From positions 54,025-118,024 of the forward strand of contig NEWS02000004.1 of the NCBI GenBank assembly GCA_002869845.2: 64,000 bases of DNA, in the 5' to 3' direction. The DNA is from Nitrospira sp. CG24B (GTDB lineage Bacteria; Nitrospirota; Nitrospiria; Nitrospirales; Nitrospiraceae). Shown one piece after another: positions 54,325 through 62,833 of the stretch (within the stretch, counting starts at the first letter, position 1; each line of letters opens with the position of its first letter). Both the position numbers and the translations under genes were made by a program. The notes beneath the pieces are model-generated. The model did no database searches. It saw only the letters and a program-made list of their open reading frames with translations, and had not been told where the DNA came from.

Positions 54325-54891
54325 ATGATCCGGTCACAGGCGATTTATTCGAGGCTGGTCGGTCCTGGTCTTGCCATCCTTCTCATCATGGGACTGACGG
54401 CTTGTGGCGGTCCTCCTAAATGGGTTGAAAAGGGGTCCGGAGCGTTTAATGAAAAAGACAGCAAAGCGTTTTACGGGGTGGGGGCTGTCGCGGGCGTCCG
54501 GAATGCGCCGCTTGCCTGGGATACGGCCGAGAATCGAGGGAGAGCCGAGATTGCCAAGACTTTTGAGACCTACAGCGGGTATCTGATGAGAGACTATGCG
54601 GCCTCGACGACTGCCGGAGATTTCACCCGGAATTCGGAAGAGCAGAATATCGAGCGAGCCATCAAGACCATCACGACGACCACACTCAGCGGAGTCCGGA
54701 AAATTGATCAGTACATGGATTCCAAGACCAACACCTATTACGTGTTGACCAAGCTGAGCTTGGAGGATATGAAGAACAACTTGGAGCAGGCCAAAGAGCT
54801 GAATTCGCAAGTGCGGGACTTCGTCCGGAAGAATGCCGACCGTCTGTTCGAGCGGTTGGAAACGGAAGAGGAAAAGCGAGGCGTTCGCTAA
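54325..54891 (+). CDS. LPP20-family lipoprotein
   Basis: 188 aa, lipobox MGLTAC. The LPP20-type domain follows: PPKWVEKGSGAF ... FYGVGAVAGVRNAPLAWDTAENRGRAEIAKTFETY, then a domain end with a helical tail. First gene of a four-lipoprotein cluster; aaggagg lies just upstream and a tatact -10 is seen at 54297-54302. Related proteins in Vibrio and Helicobacter (FlgP, LPP20) are outer-membrane or flagellum-associated; no such link is visible here. Confidence 0.85.
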   Translation: MIRSQAIYSRLVGPGLAILLIMGLTACGGPPKWVEKGSGAFNEKDSKAFYGVGAVAGVRNAPLAWDTAENRGRAEIAKTFETYSGYLMRDYAASTTAGDFTRNSEEQNIERAIKTITTTTLSGVRKIDQYMDSKTNTYYVLTKLSLEDMKNNLEQAKELNSQVRDFVRKNADRLFERLETEEEKRGVR

Positions 54892-54897
54892 ATCTCA

Positions 54898-55548
54898 ATG
54901 AAGCGTGAGCCGTCTACCCCTTCTCGGAGGTTTATGGTGATCAAGAAGTTTCGTTCTTCGCTTGTCGCCACGGTGAGTGTCGCTCTCGCATTGTCTGGAT
55001 GTGGACACGAAACAAAGGTGACGCGTGTCGATGCCGGGGTCGTGACCGATTTGAGTGGACGCTGGAACGACACCGATTCTCGGATGGTCGCCGAAGCGAT
55101 GGTCAAGGATGCGCTGCAATATCCGTGGCTAGGGAGTTTTGAAAAAGCGAGTCAACGGCAGCCCGTTGTTGTCGTGGGGACGGTCCTGAATAGCAGTCAT
55201 GAACATATCAGCGTGCAAACTTTCATTACGGATTTGGAGCGAGAACTCACCAATTCGCAGAAAGTCACGTTCGTGGCAGGAAAGGGAGATCGCGAGGAGC
55301 TTCGCACCGAACGTAAAGAACAAGCGATGTATGCGCGAGAGGATACGCAGAAAGCGCCTGGAAAAGAGATCGGCGCCGATTATATGATGAAGGGTACCAT
55401 TGCAACCATCCTTGATGAGGCCGATGGAACGAAGGCGGTGTTCTATCAGGTGGACCTGCAGATGGTGGATCTGGAAAGCAATGCCAAGGTCTGGTACGGC
55501 CAGAAGAAGATTAAGAAAGTCGTCGAAAAGAAACGTTCAATCTTTTAG
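54898..55548 (+). CDS. Penicillin-binding protein activator LpoB-like lipoprotein
   Basis: 216 aa; signal with LALSGC. The domain VVTDLSGRWNDTDSRMVAEAMVKDAL followed by QPVVVVGTVLNSSHEHI and the DYMMKGTIATI segment matches the LpoB/YcfM family, which activates PBP1B from the outer membrane. It follows the LPP20 gene by 6 bp. A later ATG (at MVIKKFRSS) is a credible alternative start. Confidence 0.87.
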   Translation: MKREPSTPSRRFMVIKKFRSSLVATVSVALALSGCGHETKVTRVDAGVVTDLSGRWNDTDSRMVAEAMVKDALQYPWLGSFEKASQRQPVVVVGTVLNSSHEHISVQTFITDLERELTNSQKVTFVAGKGDREELRTERKEQAMYAREDTQKAPGKEIGADYMMKGTIATILDEADGTKAVFYQVDLQMVDLESNAKVWYGQKKIKKVVEKKRSIF

Positions 55549-55563
55549 GCTCTGCGACCTCCG

Positions 55564-57057
55564 TTGAGCCCTCTTGTCTCATGCCCCACCGCCTGTCTTC
55601 CGGCACGGTGGGGCATTGTTATTTCCATCCAGGCGCTTTTTGCGGCGATGGCATTCGTGCTGCTTGCCGGATGCGGCCCCTCGGTCAACAGATATCTGCT
55701 CATCGACACAAGTCTGCGGGCCAACGATCCCAAGGGCGCCGACGCCATCGTCCAGCGGACTGAAAAAGAGTACGGCGAAAAAAGCCGCGTGCTCTATGGG
55801 ATGGATCGAGGGATGCTCCTTCAACTCGCCGGCGACTATCAGCAGAGCAACATTGTATTGGAACAGGCTGAGGATGAAATAGATCGTCTCTACACGCGAA
55901 AGATTCGAACGGAAGCGCTCGCGTTCATGACGAACGATACGGCGCTGGCCTATGAGGGCGATCCGTACGAACAGGTGTTGGTCAATGTGTTGAAGGCGCT
56001 CAATTATTCGGCATTGGGTCAGTGGCAGGAAGCGCTGGTGGAGGCTCGGCGTATCGACCACCGGCTCAATGTCCTGTCGGATCGAACCCAGGAGAAGGGG
56101 GCCTATCGGGAGGACGGTTTTGCGCGTTATCTGAGCGGCATCCTCTATGAAAGCACCGGCGATGTGAATAATGCGTTCATCGCCTATCGGAAGGCCTATG
56201 AGACCTTCGATGCCACCCGCGCTTGGTCGTACACGGCCGTTCCGTCTCAGTTGCGTGAAGATTTATTACGAACGGCTGAGGCACTGCATTTCACGCAAGA
56301 ACTGGCCGAGTACCGGCGTCTGTTTCCCGATACGAAGTGGGAGACGAGTCAGTCGTTGCAACAGCTCGCTCAAGTTGTTGTGATCAGCTATAATGGCCGG
56401 GCACCACGCAAGGAGGATCAGTTTCTTGACCTGCCGGTCAGTCTCGACGCACTCCAGTTGGTGCTTCTCAATCGCGGGTTGTCGCAGGCGGGTCGGCAAT
56501 CCAATCGGGGAGTGGACACGGTTTTGTACGGACTGAACGGGCGCGTCGTTCGCGTGGCGCTGCCGCGGCTCGCTCCACAGAAGACGCAGGTGCCTGTCGA
56601 TAGGGTGAGTCTCATCCCGGACAACGGCACAGGGGTGACGGTGAACACGGAACTGGTGCATAACGTGACGGCTTTAGCTGATAAAGCGCTCTCGGAGCGC
56701 ATGGCTGGAATTACCGTCAAGGCTCTCGCTCGTGCCGCTACAAAGTTCGCGCTGGCCGAGGGAGCGATGAGAGGGGCTCAGCAGGCAGCGGGGAAAGATG
56801 CGGGCCCGTGGGTCGGTCTTCTCGTCGGATTGCTGGCGAAAGGACTGGCAGTGGCATCGGAAGAAGCCGACAAGCGGAGCTGGCAGACGTTGCCCGATGA
56901 AATCCATCTTGCTCGGGTCTGGGTTCCACCAGGGCGTTACCAGGTGCAGAGCCAGTCAGGCGGCGGGTCTCATGGTCCCTTGACCCCTGAAGCCATGCAG
57001 ACCCTGTCCATCGGGCCTGGTGAAACCGCCGTGCTGCTTCAACGGGTGATGCCATGA
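55564..57057 (+). CDS. COG3014-family lipoprotein
   Basis: 497 aa by the longest frame (TTG start). The signal ends at FVLLAGC, with GPSVNRYLLID next. The N-terminal half is helical and TPR-like (LYGMDRGMLLQLAGDYQQS ... EDEIDRLYTRKI ... NVLKALNYSALGQWQEALVEARRID), and the C-terminal half has a Gly-rich membrane-associated stretch (WVGLLVGLLAKGLAVAS). COG3014 genes commonly neighbour LpoB and LPP20 genes. Start uncertain: no ribosome binding site is clear. Confidence 0.85.
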   Translation: MSPLVSCPTACLPARWGIVISIQALFAAMAFVLLAGCGPSVNRYLLIDTSLRANDPKGADAIVQRTEKEYGEKSRVLYGMDRGMLLQLAGDYQQSNIVLEQAEDEIDRLYTRKIRTEALAFMTNDTALAYEGDPYEQVLVNVLKALNYSALGQWQEALVEARRIDHRLNVLSDRTQEKGAYREDGFARYLSGILYESTGDVNNAFIAYRKAYETFDATRAWSYTAVPSQLREDLLRTAEALHFTQELAEYRRLFPDTKWETSQSLQQLAQVVVISYNGRAPRKEDQFLDLPVSLDALQLVLLNRGLSQAGRQSNRGVDTVLYGLNGRVVRVALPRLAPQKTQVPVDRVSLIPDNGTGVTVNTELVHNVTALADKALSERMAGITVKALARAATKFALAEGAMRGAQQAAGKDAGPWVGLLVGLLAKGLAVASEEADKRSWQTLPDEIHLARVWVPPGRYQVQSQSGGGSHGPLTPEAMQTLSIGPGETAVLLQRVMP

Positions 57058-57740
57058 AAGACGGATTGAGATTCGTGTGCCGGATTGGGGCGACGCTGAT
57101 GGCGGTGGTTGTGCTATCCGGCTGCGCATGGTTTGGAGGACAATCGAAACCGGATTGGATCGATGGGGTGAGCGATGCCTATCCGTCAGGCCAATATCTC
57201 GTCGGTGTGGGACAGGCTGAGAGCCGCGCGGCAGCGGAGGATCGCGCCTATGCAGCGGTGGCCAGAATTTTCAAAGCCGAGGTGAGTGCGCAGGCGAAAG
57301 ACTGGGAGTCGTATCTGGTGATTGAGCAGCGAGGGCACAGCAGCGCTGAACGGCGTTTGACGCTCGACAATCTGACCCGTGTGTCGACCGACAAGGTGTT
57401 GGAGAACGTCCGGATCGTCGATCGGTGGGCCGATGTACACAAAGGGCTCCACTATGCCTTGGCGGGAATGCATCGGCCTCAGGCAGAGACATCGTTCATG
57501 GAACGGATTACCGAGCTGGACAGATCGATCGGCAACGATGTGGAGGAGGCTCAGCGGCCCTCCGATAAGCTGGCACGAGTCAGAGCTCTGAGACGGGCTG
57601 TCAGAAATCTTGTGCTGCGGGAAACCTATAATGCCGATCTTCGCGTGATTCGACCGAGCGGGCAGGGTACTGCCGCAGCTTACCGCGTAAGCGAACTCAC
57701 ACAGGAGCTGGGATCGGATCTTGAATCGTGCATGGCGTAG
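57054..57740 (+). CDS. LPP20-family lipoprotein, 3' end rewritten by a repeat
   Basis: 228 aa, lipobox VVLSGCAW. LPP20-like domain PDWIDGVSDAYPSGQYLVGVGQAESRAAAEDRAYAAVARIF, then a second region ETYNADLRVIRPSGQG ... YRVSELTQEL. Longer family members continue with another domain after this segment. Here the last codons (GSDLESCMA and the stop) lie within an inverted REP-like repeat copy, so the C-terminus seems to have been lost by insertion or recombination. It overlaps the COG3014 gene by 4 bp. Confidence 0.82.
   Translation: MKDGLRFVCRIGATLMAVVVLSGCAWFGGQSKPDWIDGVSDAYPSGQYLVGVGQAESRAAAEDRAYAAVARIFKAEVSAQAKDWESYLVIEQRGHSSAERRLTLDNLTRVSTDKVLENVRIVDRWADVHKGLHYALAGMHRPQAETSFMERITELDRSIGNDVEEAQRPSDKLARVRALRRAVRNLVLRETYNADLRVIRPSGQGTAAAYRVSELTQELGSDLESCMA
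57709..57738 (-). repeat. REP-like repeat core, copy C (inverted), inside a CDS end
   Basis: ggatcggatcttgaatcgtg followed by catggcg is the reverse complement of the core shared by copies A and B. It provides the last codons of the preceding LPP20 gene. Confidence 0.8.
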
Positions 57741-58316
57741 GAGATCGGTTCCATCGCGCCACTCAAGATTCCCGCACATGTTATACTCACCAGCCACTCT
57801 TCTTTTCATGATGCCGCACCGTGCGGCGGTGCTTGATGTGGTGCGTCGGCTACGGCACAACAGTCGTGCCATTGGGCGACAGGATTCTTCGAACCATCGA
57901 CCATTGGCGTACATGATTGCTACAAGAGAACGACATCGGCGATCGCGAGTGACAGCCGTGCACATGTCGGGTAGCAGACTCCTCCTCATCAGCGGACTTG
58001 AGTGTAACTCCTCCGTGGCCCACCAGAGGAAGGCTACAGACATCATTATTACGTCTGGCGTTTAACCAAGAAATAGTGAGGTGATCATGTGTCATAGTAA
58101 GGCTGGGGTCGGATCTTGTATCGTGCATGATGGAAACGATTCGGTGTATTCTGCTCTCACTGCCCCAGCTCACACATGATTGCCACCCAGTATTCTCTTG
58201 AGTGCGCCGTTTGTTAGGCGTGATTCTCGATGTGACGCCTCGGCTACAGTATGACTTGAGAAAGCAGTTCCTCCCATTCCCCACAACCTGCCTCCAGTGC
58301 GAATAGCGTAACCGCC
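57741..58316. other. Intergenic region upstream of vapBC
   Basis: No gene is supported. It contains REP-like copy D at 58101-58130, the rest being without recognisable features. Short open frames exist on both strands but show no ribosome binding site or family motif. Confidence 0.6.
58101..58130 (-). repeat. REP-like repeat core, copy D (inverted)
   Basis: ggctggggtcggatcttgta followed by tcgtgcatga matches copy C with a few changes. Confidence 0.75.
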
Positions 58317-58346
58317 TTGACGCTGTCGGACAGAATTTGGTACATT
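58317..58346 (+). promoter_or_regulatory. vapBC promoter
   Basis: ttgacg, 18 bp spacer, tacatt, ending 19 bases before ATG 58366. Confidence 0.6.
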
Positions 58347-58354
58347 GTCAGACA
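58324..58354. promoter_or_regulatory. Operator candidate for VapBC autoregulation
   Basis: Two quasi-palindromes TGTC-N-GACA, tgtcggaca (58324-58332) and tgtcagaca (58346-58354), are 22 bp apart and bracket the promoter -10. This is where VapB-type antitoxins usually bind. Confidence 0.55.
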
Positions 58355-58365
58355 AGAGGTTGGAC

Positions 58366-58560
58366 ATGGCGCTTATCCAAGTTTCCGCCAGGCTAGATCC
58401 CACGCAATTGCGGCGAGCCCAAAAAGCACTCGGCGCCAAGACGACGAGTGAAACGCTGCAGCGCGCGTTGGATTTGGTTACTGAAAAGGCTGTGCACGAT
58501 CGTATTCTTCAGCGCTACAGTGGTGTAGGTAAGCCCGATGCATTCGACGAAGACCACTAA
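58366..58560 (+). CDS. VapB-type antitoxin
   Basis: 64 aa from ATG 58366 with agagg just upstream. MALIQVSARLDPTQLRRAQKAL is a ribbon-helix-helix-like beginning (beta strand then helix), followed by a charged tail ending GKPDAFDEDH that would wrap the toxin. It overlaps the PIN toxin gene by 23 bp. Confidence 0.82.
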   Translation: MALIQVSARLDPTQLRRAQKALGAKTTSETLQRALDLVTEKAVHDRILQRYSGVGKPDAFDEDH

Positions 58561-58963
58561 GTTCGCGCTGCTCGATACCGCAATCTACATTGAGAATTTC
58601 CGATCCGGTCGCTTCACGTTTCGCTTGCTGCAATCTCCTTTCATTATCCGCTGTTCTTCCGTTGTGCTCCACGAATTACTCCGGGGGGTTCGAACGGCTA
58701 CTGAACGGAAGTTTGTCTTTGAATTGAGTCGGCAGTGCCAGGTGTTGACGCCCACTGAGCAACAGTGGCTGAAGGCCGCAGAAATCCTCAATCGACTCAA
58801 GCGACGCGAGCATTATGAGGCCGCCAAGGTGCGCGAGCTGGCATTCGATGTGTTGATTGCCCTGTCTGCACGAAGTATTGGGGCCAGTGTCATTACGACC
58901 AATCACGCAGACTTTCAGGCAATTCAGCGGGAGGTGCCCTTTCATCTTCTGTGTTGGGACTAA
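58538..58963 (+). CDS. VapC-type PIN-domain toxin
   Basis: 141 aa PIN-domain ribonuclease. Acidic active-site residues are visible: D13 (ALLDTAIYIEN), E46 (VVLHELLRG), D104 (AFDVLIALSARS) and D125 (TTNHADFQAI). Toxin of a type II toxin-antitoxin pair with the upstream gene. It lies next to REP-like copies, as accessory modules often do. Confidence 0.9.
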   Translation: MHSTKTTKFALLDTAIYIENFRSGRFTFRLLQSPFIIRCSSVVLHELLRGVRTATERKFVFELSRQCQVLTPTEQQWLKAAEILNRLKRREHYEAAKVRELAFDVLIALSARSIGASVITTNHADFQAIQREVPFHLLCWD

Positions 58964-59083
58964 GGTGAGCTCAGTCTATCCTGATACTCTGTGGGCGGCG
59001 TGGGGAAGGTGGCAAACTTCTCGCTGGTCTGAAACAAGAAAATTGCTTGCTACATCATCCCCTGGGGAAGAACCAGACGCTTT

Positions 59084-59317
59084 CTACGGCTGATTCTGTG
59101 CCGATGATCTGTAGGTGTAGTAGAGGATGATACCGGCGAAGATTGAGACAAGAATCCCAAACCCCATCTGTGCACCGAAGCTCACTGTGCCCACGTAGAT
59201 CTTGTAGAGCTGCAACAGTACCACGGGCAGGCCCACTGCCAGGGCAAGCACGATCAAGTGCCGTCGCAAATAGATCGGCTCCCCTGGTTTTCGACCGCCC
59301 CGTCCCAATACAGTCAC
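59084..59317 (-). CDS. Small two-helix membrane protein
   Basis: 77 aa with two hydrophobic segments ([22 protein letters not shown] and [19 protein letters not shown]). Its start overlaps the acs stop by 4 bp, so it is translationally coupled. It resembles small conserved membrane proteins co-expressed with acs in some genomes; function unknown, transport of acetate is only a guess. Confidence 0.8.
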   Translation of the reverse strand: MTVLGRGGRKPGEPIYLRRHLIVLALAVGLPVVLLQLYKIYVGTVSFGAQMGFGILVSIFAGIILYYTYRSSAQNQP

Positions 59318-61203
59318 TCCTCGATGGTTGAAATATCCCCTGGGTCTTGCCCAAGTTCTTTCGCTTTCAGCACACGGCGCATGATTTTTCCGGAGCGAGT
59401 TTTTGGCAGCGACGACACGATGTCAATTTCCGATGGCACGCCGATTTTCCCCAGCTCTTTCAAGACCTGATCTTTGATCGATTTGATCAGCTCCGGACTT
59501 TCCTGTTCTCCCTGTTTCAAGATGATAAAGGCCTTGATGGATTCGCCGACCGTCTTATGCGGTTTGCCGATCACGGCAGCCTCCGCAACGGCAGGGTGAC
59601 TGACCAACGCGCTTTCCACTTCGGCGGTTCCAAGCCGATTGCCCGCCACCTTGATCACGTCATCTGCACGGCCCATGAACCACATATACCCATCCGCGTC
59701 TTTGTGACAGACATCCCCGGCGGTATAGCAGTTGGGAATCGTATTCCAATAGGTTTTGTACCGCTCCGGATCTTTGTAGATCGTGCGCATCATGGAGGGC
59801 CAGGGTTTCTTGATGACAGCAAAGCCGCCGGCGTTTGCCGGGAGACTGTTGCCCTCGCGATCGACGACATCCGCTTCAATGCCAAGAAAGGGACGCGTAG
59901 CCGAGCCGGGTTTCAGCGGCACGGTGGGAAGCGGAGTAATCAAGATCGATCCCGTTTCCGTCTGCCACCAGGTGTCCATGATCGGTTTGTTCCCGCCCGT
60001 CACGCGGTGATACCATTCCCAGGCTTCCGGGTTGATCGGTTCTCCGACGCTCCCAAGAATGCGGAGCGTCGAGAGATCGAATTTCTTCGGCCAGTCTTCA
60101 CCGTAGCGCATGAGTAGGCGGATCGCTGTCGGGGTCGTATAGAAAATCGAGACCCCATACCGCTCGATGAGATCCCACCAGCGCCCAGGATTCGGATAGT
60201 CCGGTTTTCCTTCTGCTGTCAGAATAGTTGCGCCATTGAGAAGAGGCCCGTAGACGATATAGCTGTGGCCTGTGACCCACCCTGGATCAGCCACGCAGAA
60301 GTACACGTCATCATCTTTCAGGTCGAACACATACTTCGTCGTGGTATAGGTGCCGACCATGTACCCTCCATGGACATGGACAACCCCCTTGGGTTTCCCG
60401 GTTGTCCCGGATGTGTAGAGGATATACAGCGGGGCTTCGGCATCCAGCTGTTCTGCCTCACAAACCGGTCGCTCCTGTTCAATCCACTCTTTCCAGTCAA
60501 TTTCCTTTGGGGCGGAAAGGGCTGGACCCTCGACCTCACGGCGTACGACCACCACATGGTCGATCGTCGGGCAGATTTTGACGGCCTCGTCCACGACTGG
60601 TTTCAATGGGATAATCTTGCCTCGGTCGAACCCGACATCAGCGGTGATTACCAGCTTGGCCTCTGCATCGTTAATGCGGCTGGCAAGGGCGGGGGCGCTG
60701 AACCCTGAATAGACGACGCTGTGGATCAGGCCGATCCTGGCGCACGCCAGCATGGCGATGACTTGTTCGGGGATCTTGGGCAAATAGATGGTGACACGAT
60801 CGCCTTGCTGAAGGCCAAGCTTTTTGAGGGCGTTGGCGCAGCGGTTCACTTGTCGGTACAGTTCGGCATAGGTGAAGATGCGTTCCTGATCGTTCTCACC
60901 CACCCAGATCAGGGCTACTTTGTTCTTGCGCCAGGTCTTCATGTGGCGGTCCAGGCAGTTATAGGCGATATTGCATCGCGCGCCGACAAACCATTTGGCC
61001 CATGGATAGTCCCACTCCAGGACCTTCCCCCAAGGAGAAAACCACTCCAGCTCCTTGGCTTCACGGTCCCAAAACGCTTCAGGGTCGGCGATGGATTGTT
61101 TGTACTCGCTTTCGTAGTCTTTGATATAGGCAGCAGCTATCGTTTTGGCGGTCGGCTGGTACGTCCGACTTTCCTTCAGCAGGGTCTCAATCTTTTCGCT
61201 CAT
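59314..61203 (-). CDS. acs: Acetyl-CoA synthetase (AMP-forming)
   Basis: 629 aa ANL-superfamily ligase activating acetate (or propionate) to its CoA ester. AMP-binding P-loop [17 protein letters not shown], the aromatic/tryptophan motif [10 protein letters not shown], the [29 protein letters not shown] hinge and the acetylatable Lys region [15 protein letters not shown] are all present. The Trp in WWQTETG is typical for small-acyl specificity. In a nitrifier it could serve acetate/propionate assimilation or maintenance (inference). Confidence 0.95.
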   Translation of the reverse strand: MSEKIETLLKESRTYQPTAKTIAAAYIKDYESEYKQSIADPEAFWDREAKELEWFSPWGKVLEWDYPWAKWFVGARCNIAYNCLDRHMKTWRKNKVALIWVGENDQERIFTYAELYRQVNRCANALKKLGLQQGDRVTIYLPKIPEQVIAMLACARIGLIHSVVYSGFSAPALASRINDAEAKLVITADVGFDRGKIIPLKPVVDEAVKICPTIDHVVVVRREVEGPALSAPKEIDWKEWIEQERPVCEAEQLDAEAPLYILYTSGTTGKPKGVVHVHGGYMVGTYTTTKYVFDLKDDDVYFCVADPGWVTGHSYIVYGPLLNGATILTAEGKPDYPNPGRWWDLIERYGVSIFYTTPTAIRLLMRYGEDWPKKFDLSTLRILGSVGEPINPEAWEWYHRVTGGNKPIMDTWWQTETGSILITPLPTVPLKPGSATRPFLGIEADVVDREGNSLPANAGGFAVIKKPWPSMMRTIYKDPERYKTYWNTIPNCYTAGDVCHKDADGYMWFMGRADDVIKVAGNRLGTAEVESALVSHPAVAEAAVIGKPHKTVGESIKAFIILKQGEQESPELIKSIKDQVLKELGKIGVPSEIDIVSSLPKTRSGKIMRRVLKAKELGQDPGDISTIEE

Positions 61204-61374
61204 GGCGGTCGCGTCTCCTTATCTCAGCACAGTCCATCGTCGACGCGTAATTATGGAGAAAGTTAGAGACGCCTGCAACCATACAGTTGTTCCACGACTA
61301 GCTCCTTGTGGTGCCACGGGCTTCTCTGGATTCCGTTTCTTGACACCTGCCTAGGCCGGAGATAGGCTGACTCA

Positions 61375-62772
61375 ATGACCAGCGAACGGCATTTCAGGAA
61401 GAAGAACCTGTGGCGTGGACTCTTGAAACTGCTCTTAGGGGGCGCGCATGTGTTTGGGCTGTTTTCAGTCGTCGCCCTGTCGACTGCTGAAGCTCAATCG
61501 GGAAAGCCGGAAGGCCTGTACTACAAGTCTTGGGCGATCATTATTGGGATCGAAAACTATGTCGTGGCTCCTCCCATCCCGGGAGCGATCAGTGATGCCA
61601 AGAAGGTGGCCGAGGCGTTTCGGCGGTTAGGGTTCGACGAGGTGGTCGAGTTCTACGATAAGGATGCAAGCTCGCGACGTCTGCACCAGTTGTTCAACGA
61701 CATGTTGCCGAGAAAAGTTGGGCGCATGGATCGGCTCGTTGTGTTCTTTGCGGGCCATGCCGGGTCTATGCAGGATCCTGATGGGTACGATCGAGGGTAT
61801 CTCGTGCCGTTTGACGCGCCGGTCAACAACGCCGCGAAGTCGATCACGGTTGAGCACTTAAAAGAATTTACGAGACGGTCGGCTTCCAAACACACGCTCC
61901 TCATTCTCGATGCGCCGGTATTCGGGTGGGAGACCACTGCGCCATCGGGACTGTCATTGGAAGGGCGTTTGGCTCCAGAATCGGAGACGGATCGGCGCGC
62001 AGTCCAAGTCATCAGCGCGGCAGGTAAAGGAGAGACCGCTGTTCGTGCTGAGAAAAGCAGTCGTTTTGTTGAGACACTATTGACCGGGCTGTCCGGTGCT
62101 GCCGATTTGGACGGAAACGGTTGGCTCATGGCTTCCGAGTTGGGGACCTATGTGGTGCGACAGGTTGAGGCGGCCTCCAATGGTGCACAACGTCCATCCA
62201 ATCTACGCATCGATGGTGATGGAGACACGGCGTTGGTCGAAGGGCGGAGGTCGGCGTTTACGCTTGATGCCGGTCCTCGGACTCCCTCTGAGCGGCAACG
62301 GGAGGCGAAGGCGCACTACGAGCGAGCCTTCGCGCTGTTGCAGGAAGGGAAATCAGGAGAAGAAGCCTTAGAACGACTGGATCGCGCGATCAGTTACGAT
62401 CCGACCTACGGCGATGCGTACGTGCTGAAGAGTTATGTTCGATTGGAAGTGCTGCCGAATCTCGACGAGGCCTTGGCGACCGGCCTTCTTGCGGTGAAAT
62501 ATGCGCCGGGGAATCCCGACTCGTTTTACACGCTGGGATTGATTCACGAAAAACGAGGCGAGTTTGCGGAAGCTGAAGCGGCTCTTCGACAAGCCTTGCT
62601 CGTGAACAACACCTATCAGGATGTGTACTTCACATTGGGGACACTGTATGCCGATCATCTCAATGATCAGGCTAAATCGGTGGAGGCGTTTCGCCGGTAT
62701 TTGGAGTTGGGCGGCACCCATCCTCGCGCCCGAGCCACTGTGAGTCAAGCTGATCGCATTTCCGCACCCTAA
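61375..62772 (+). CDS. Secreted caspase-fold pseudoprotease fused to TPR domain
   Basis: 465 aa; signal peptide cleaved near STAEAQS. Caspase (C14) domain at about 52-290: WAIIIGIENYVVAPPIPGAISDA, with the catalytic His kept in VVFFAGHAG (H128), but the second active loop that usually reads LLLDACFSG is LILDAPVFGW, with Pro181 where the Cys nucleophile should be. The acidic calcium-like segment ADLDGNGWLMASELGTYV is kept. The C-terminal third has TPR units (AHYERAFALLQEGKSGEEALERLDRAI; NPDSFYTLGLIHEKRGEFAEAE). It probably binds rather than cuts. Confidence 0.85.
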   Translation: MTSERHFRKKNLWRGLLKLLLGGAHVFGLFSVVALSTAEAQSGKPEGLYYKSWAIIIGIENYVVAPPIPGAISDAKKVAEAFRRLGFDEVVEFYDKDASSRRLHQLFNDMLPRKVGRMDRLVVFFAGHAGSMQDPDGYDRGYLVPFDAPVNNAAKSITVEHLKEFTRRSASKHTLLILDAPVFGWETTAPSGLSLEGRLAPESETDRRAVQVISAAGKGETAVRAEKSSRFVETLLTGLSGAADLDGNGWLMASELGTYVVRQVEAASNGAQRPSNLRIDGDGDTALVEGRRSAFTLDAGPRTPSERQREAKAHYERAFALLQEGKSGEEALERLDRAISYDPTYGDAYVLKSYVRLEVLPNLDEALATGLLAVKYAPGNPDSFYTLGLIHEKRGEFAEAEAALRQALLVNNTYQDVYFTLGTLYADHLNDQAKSVEAFRRYLELGGTHPRARATVSQADRISAP

Positions 62773-62833
62773 ATATGCTGCGAAAAGACCCGCTCACTCA
62801 TACGGGCAGCGTGCAGCGCTATTGAGCTACTTG

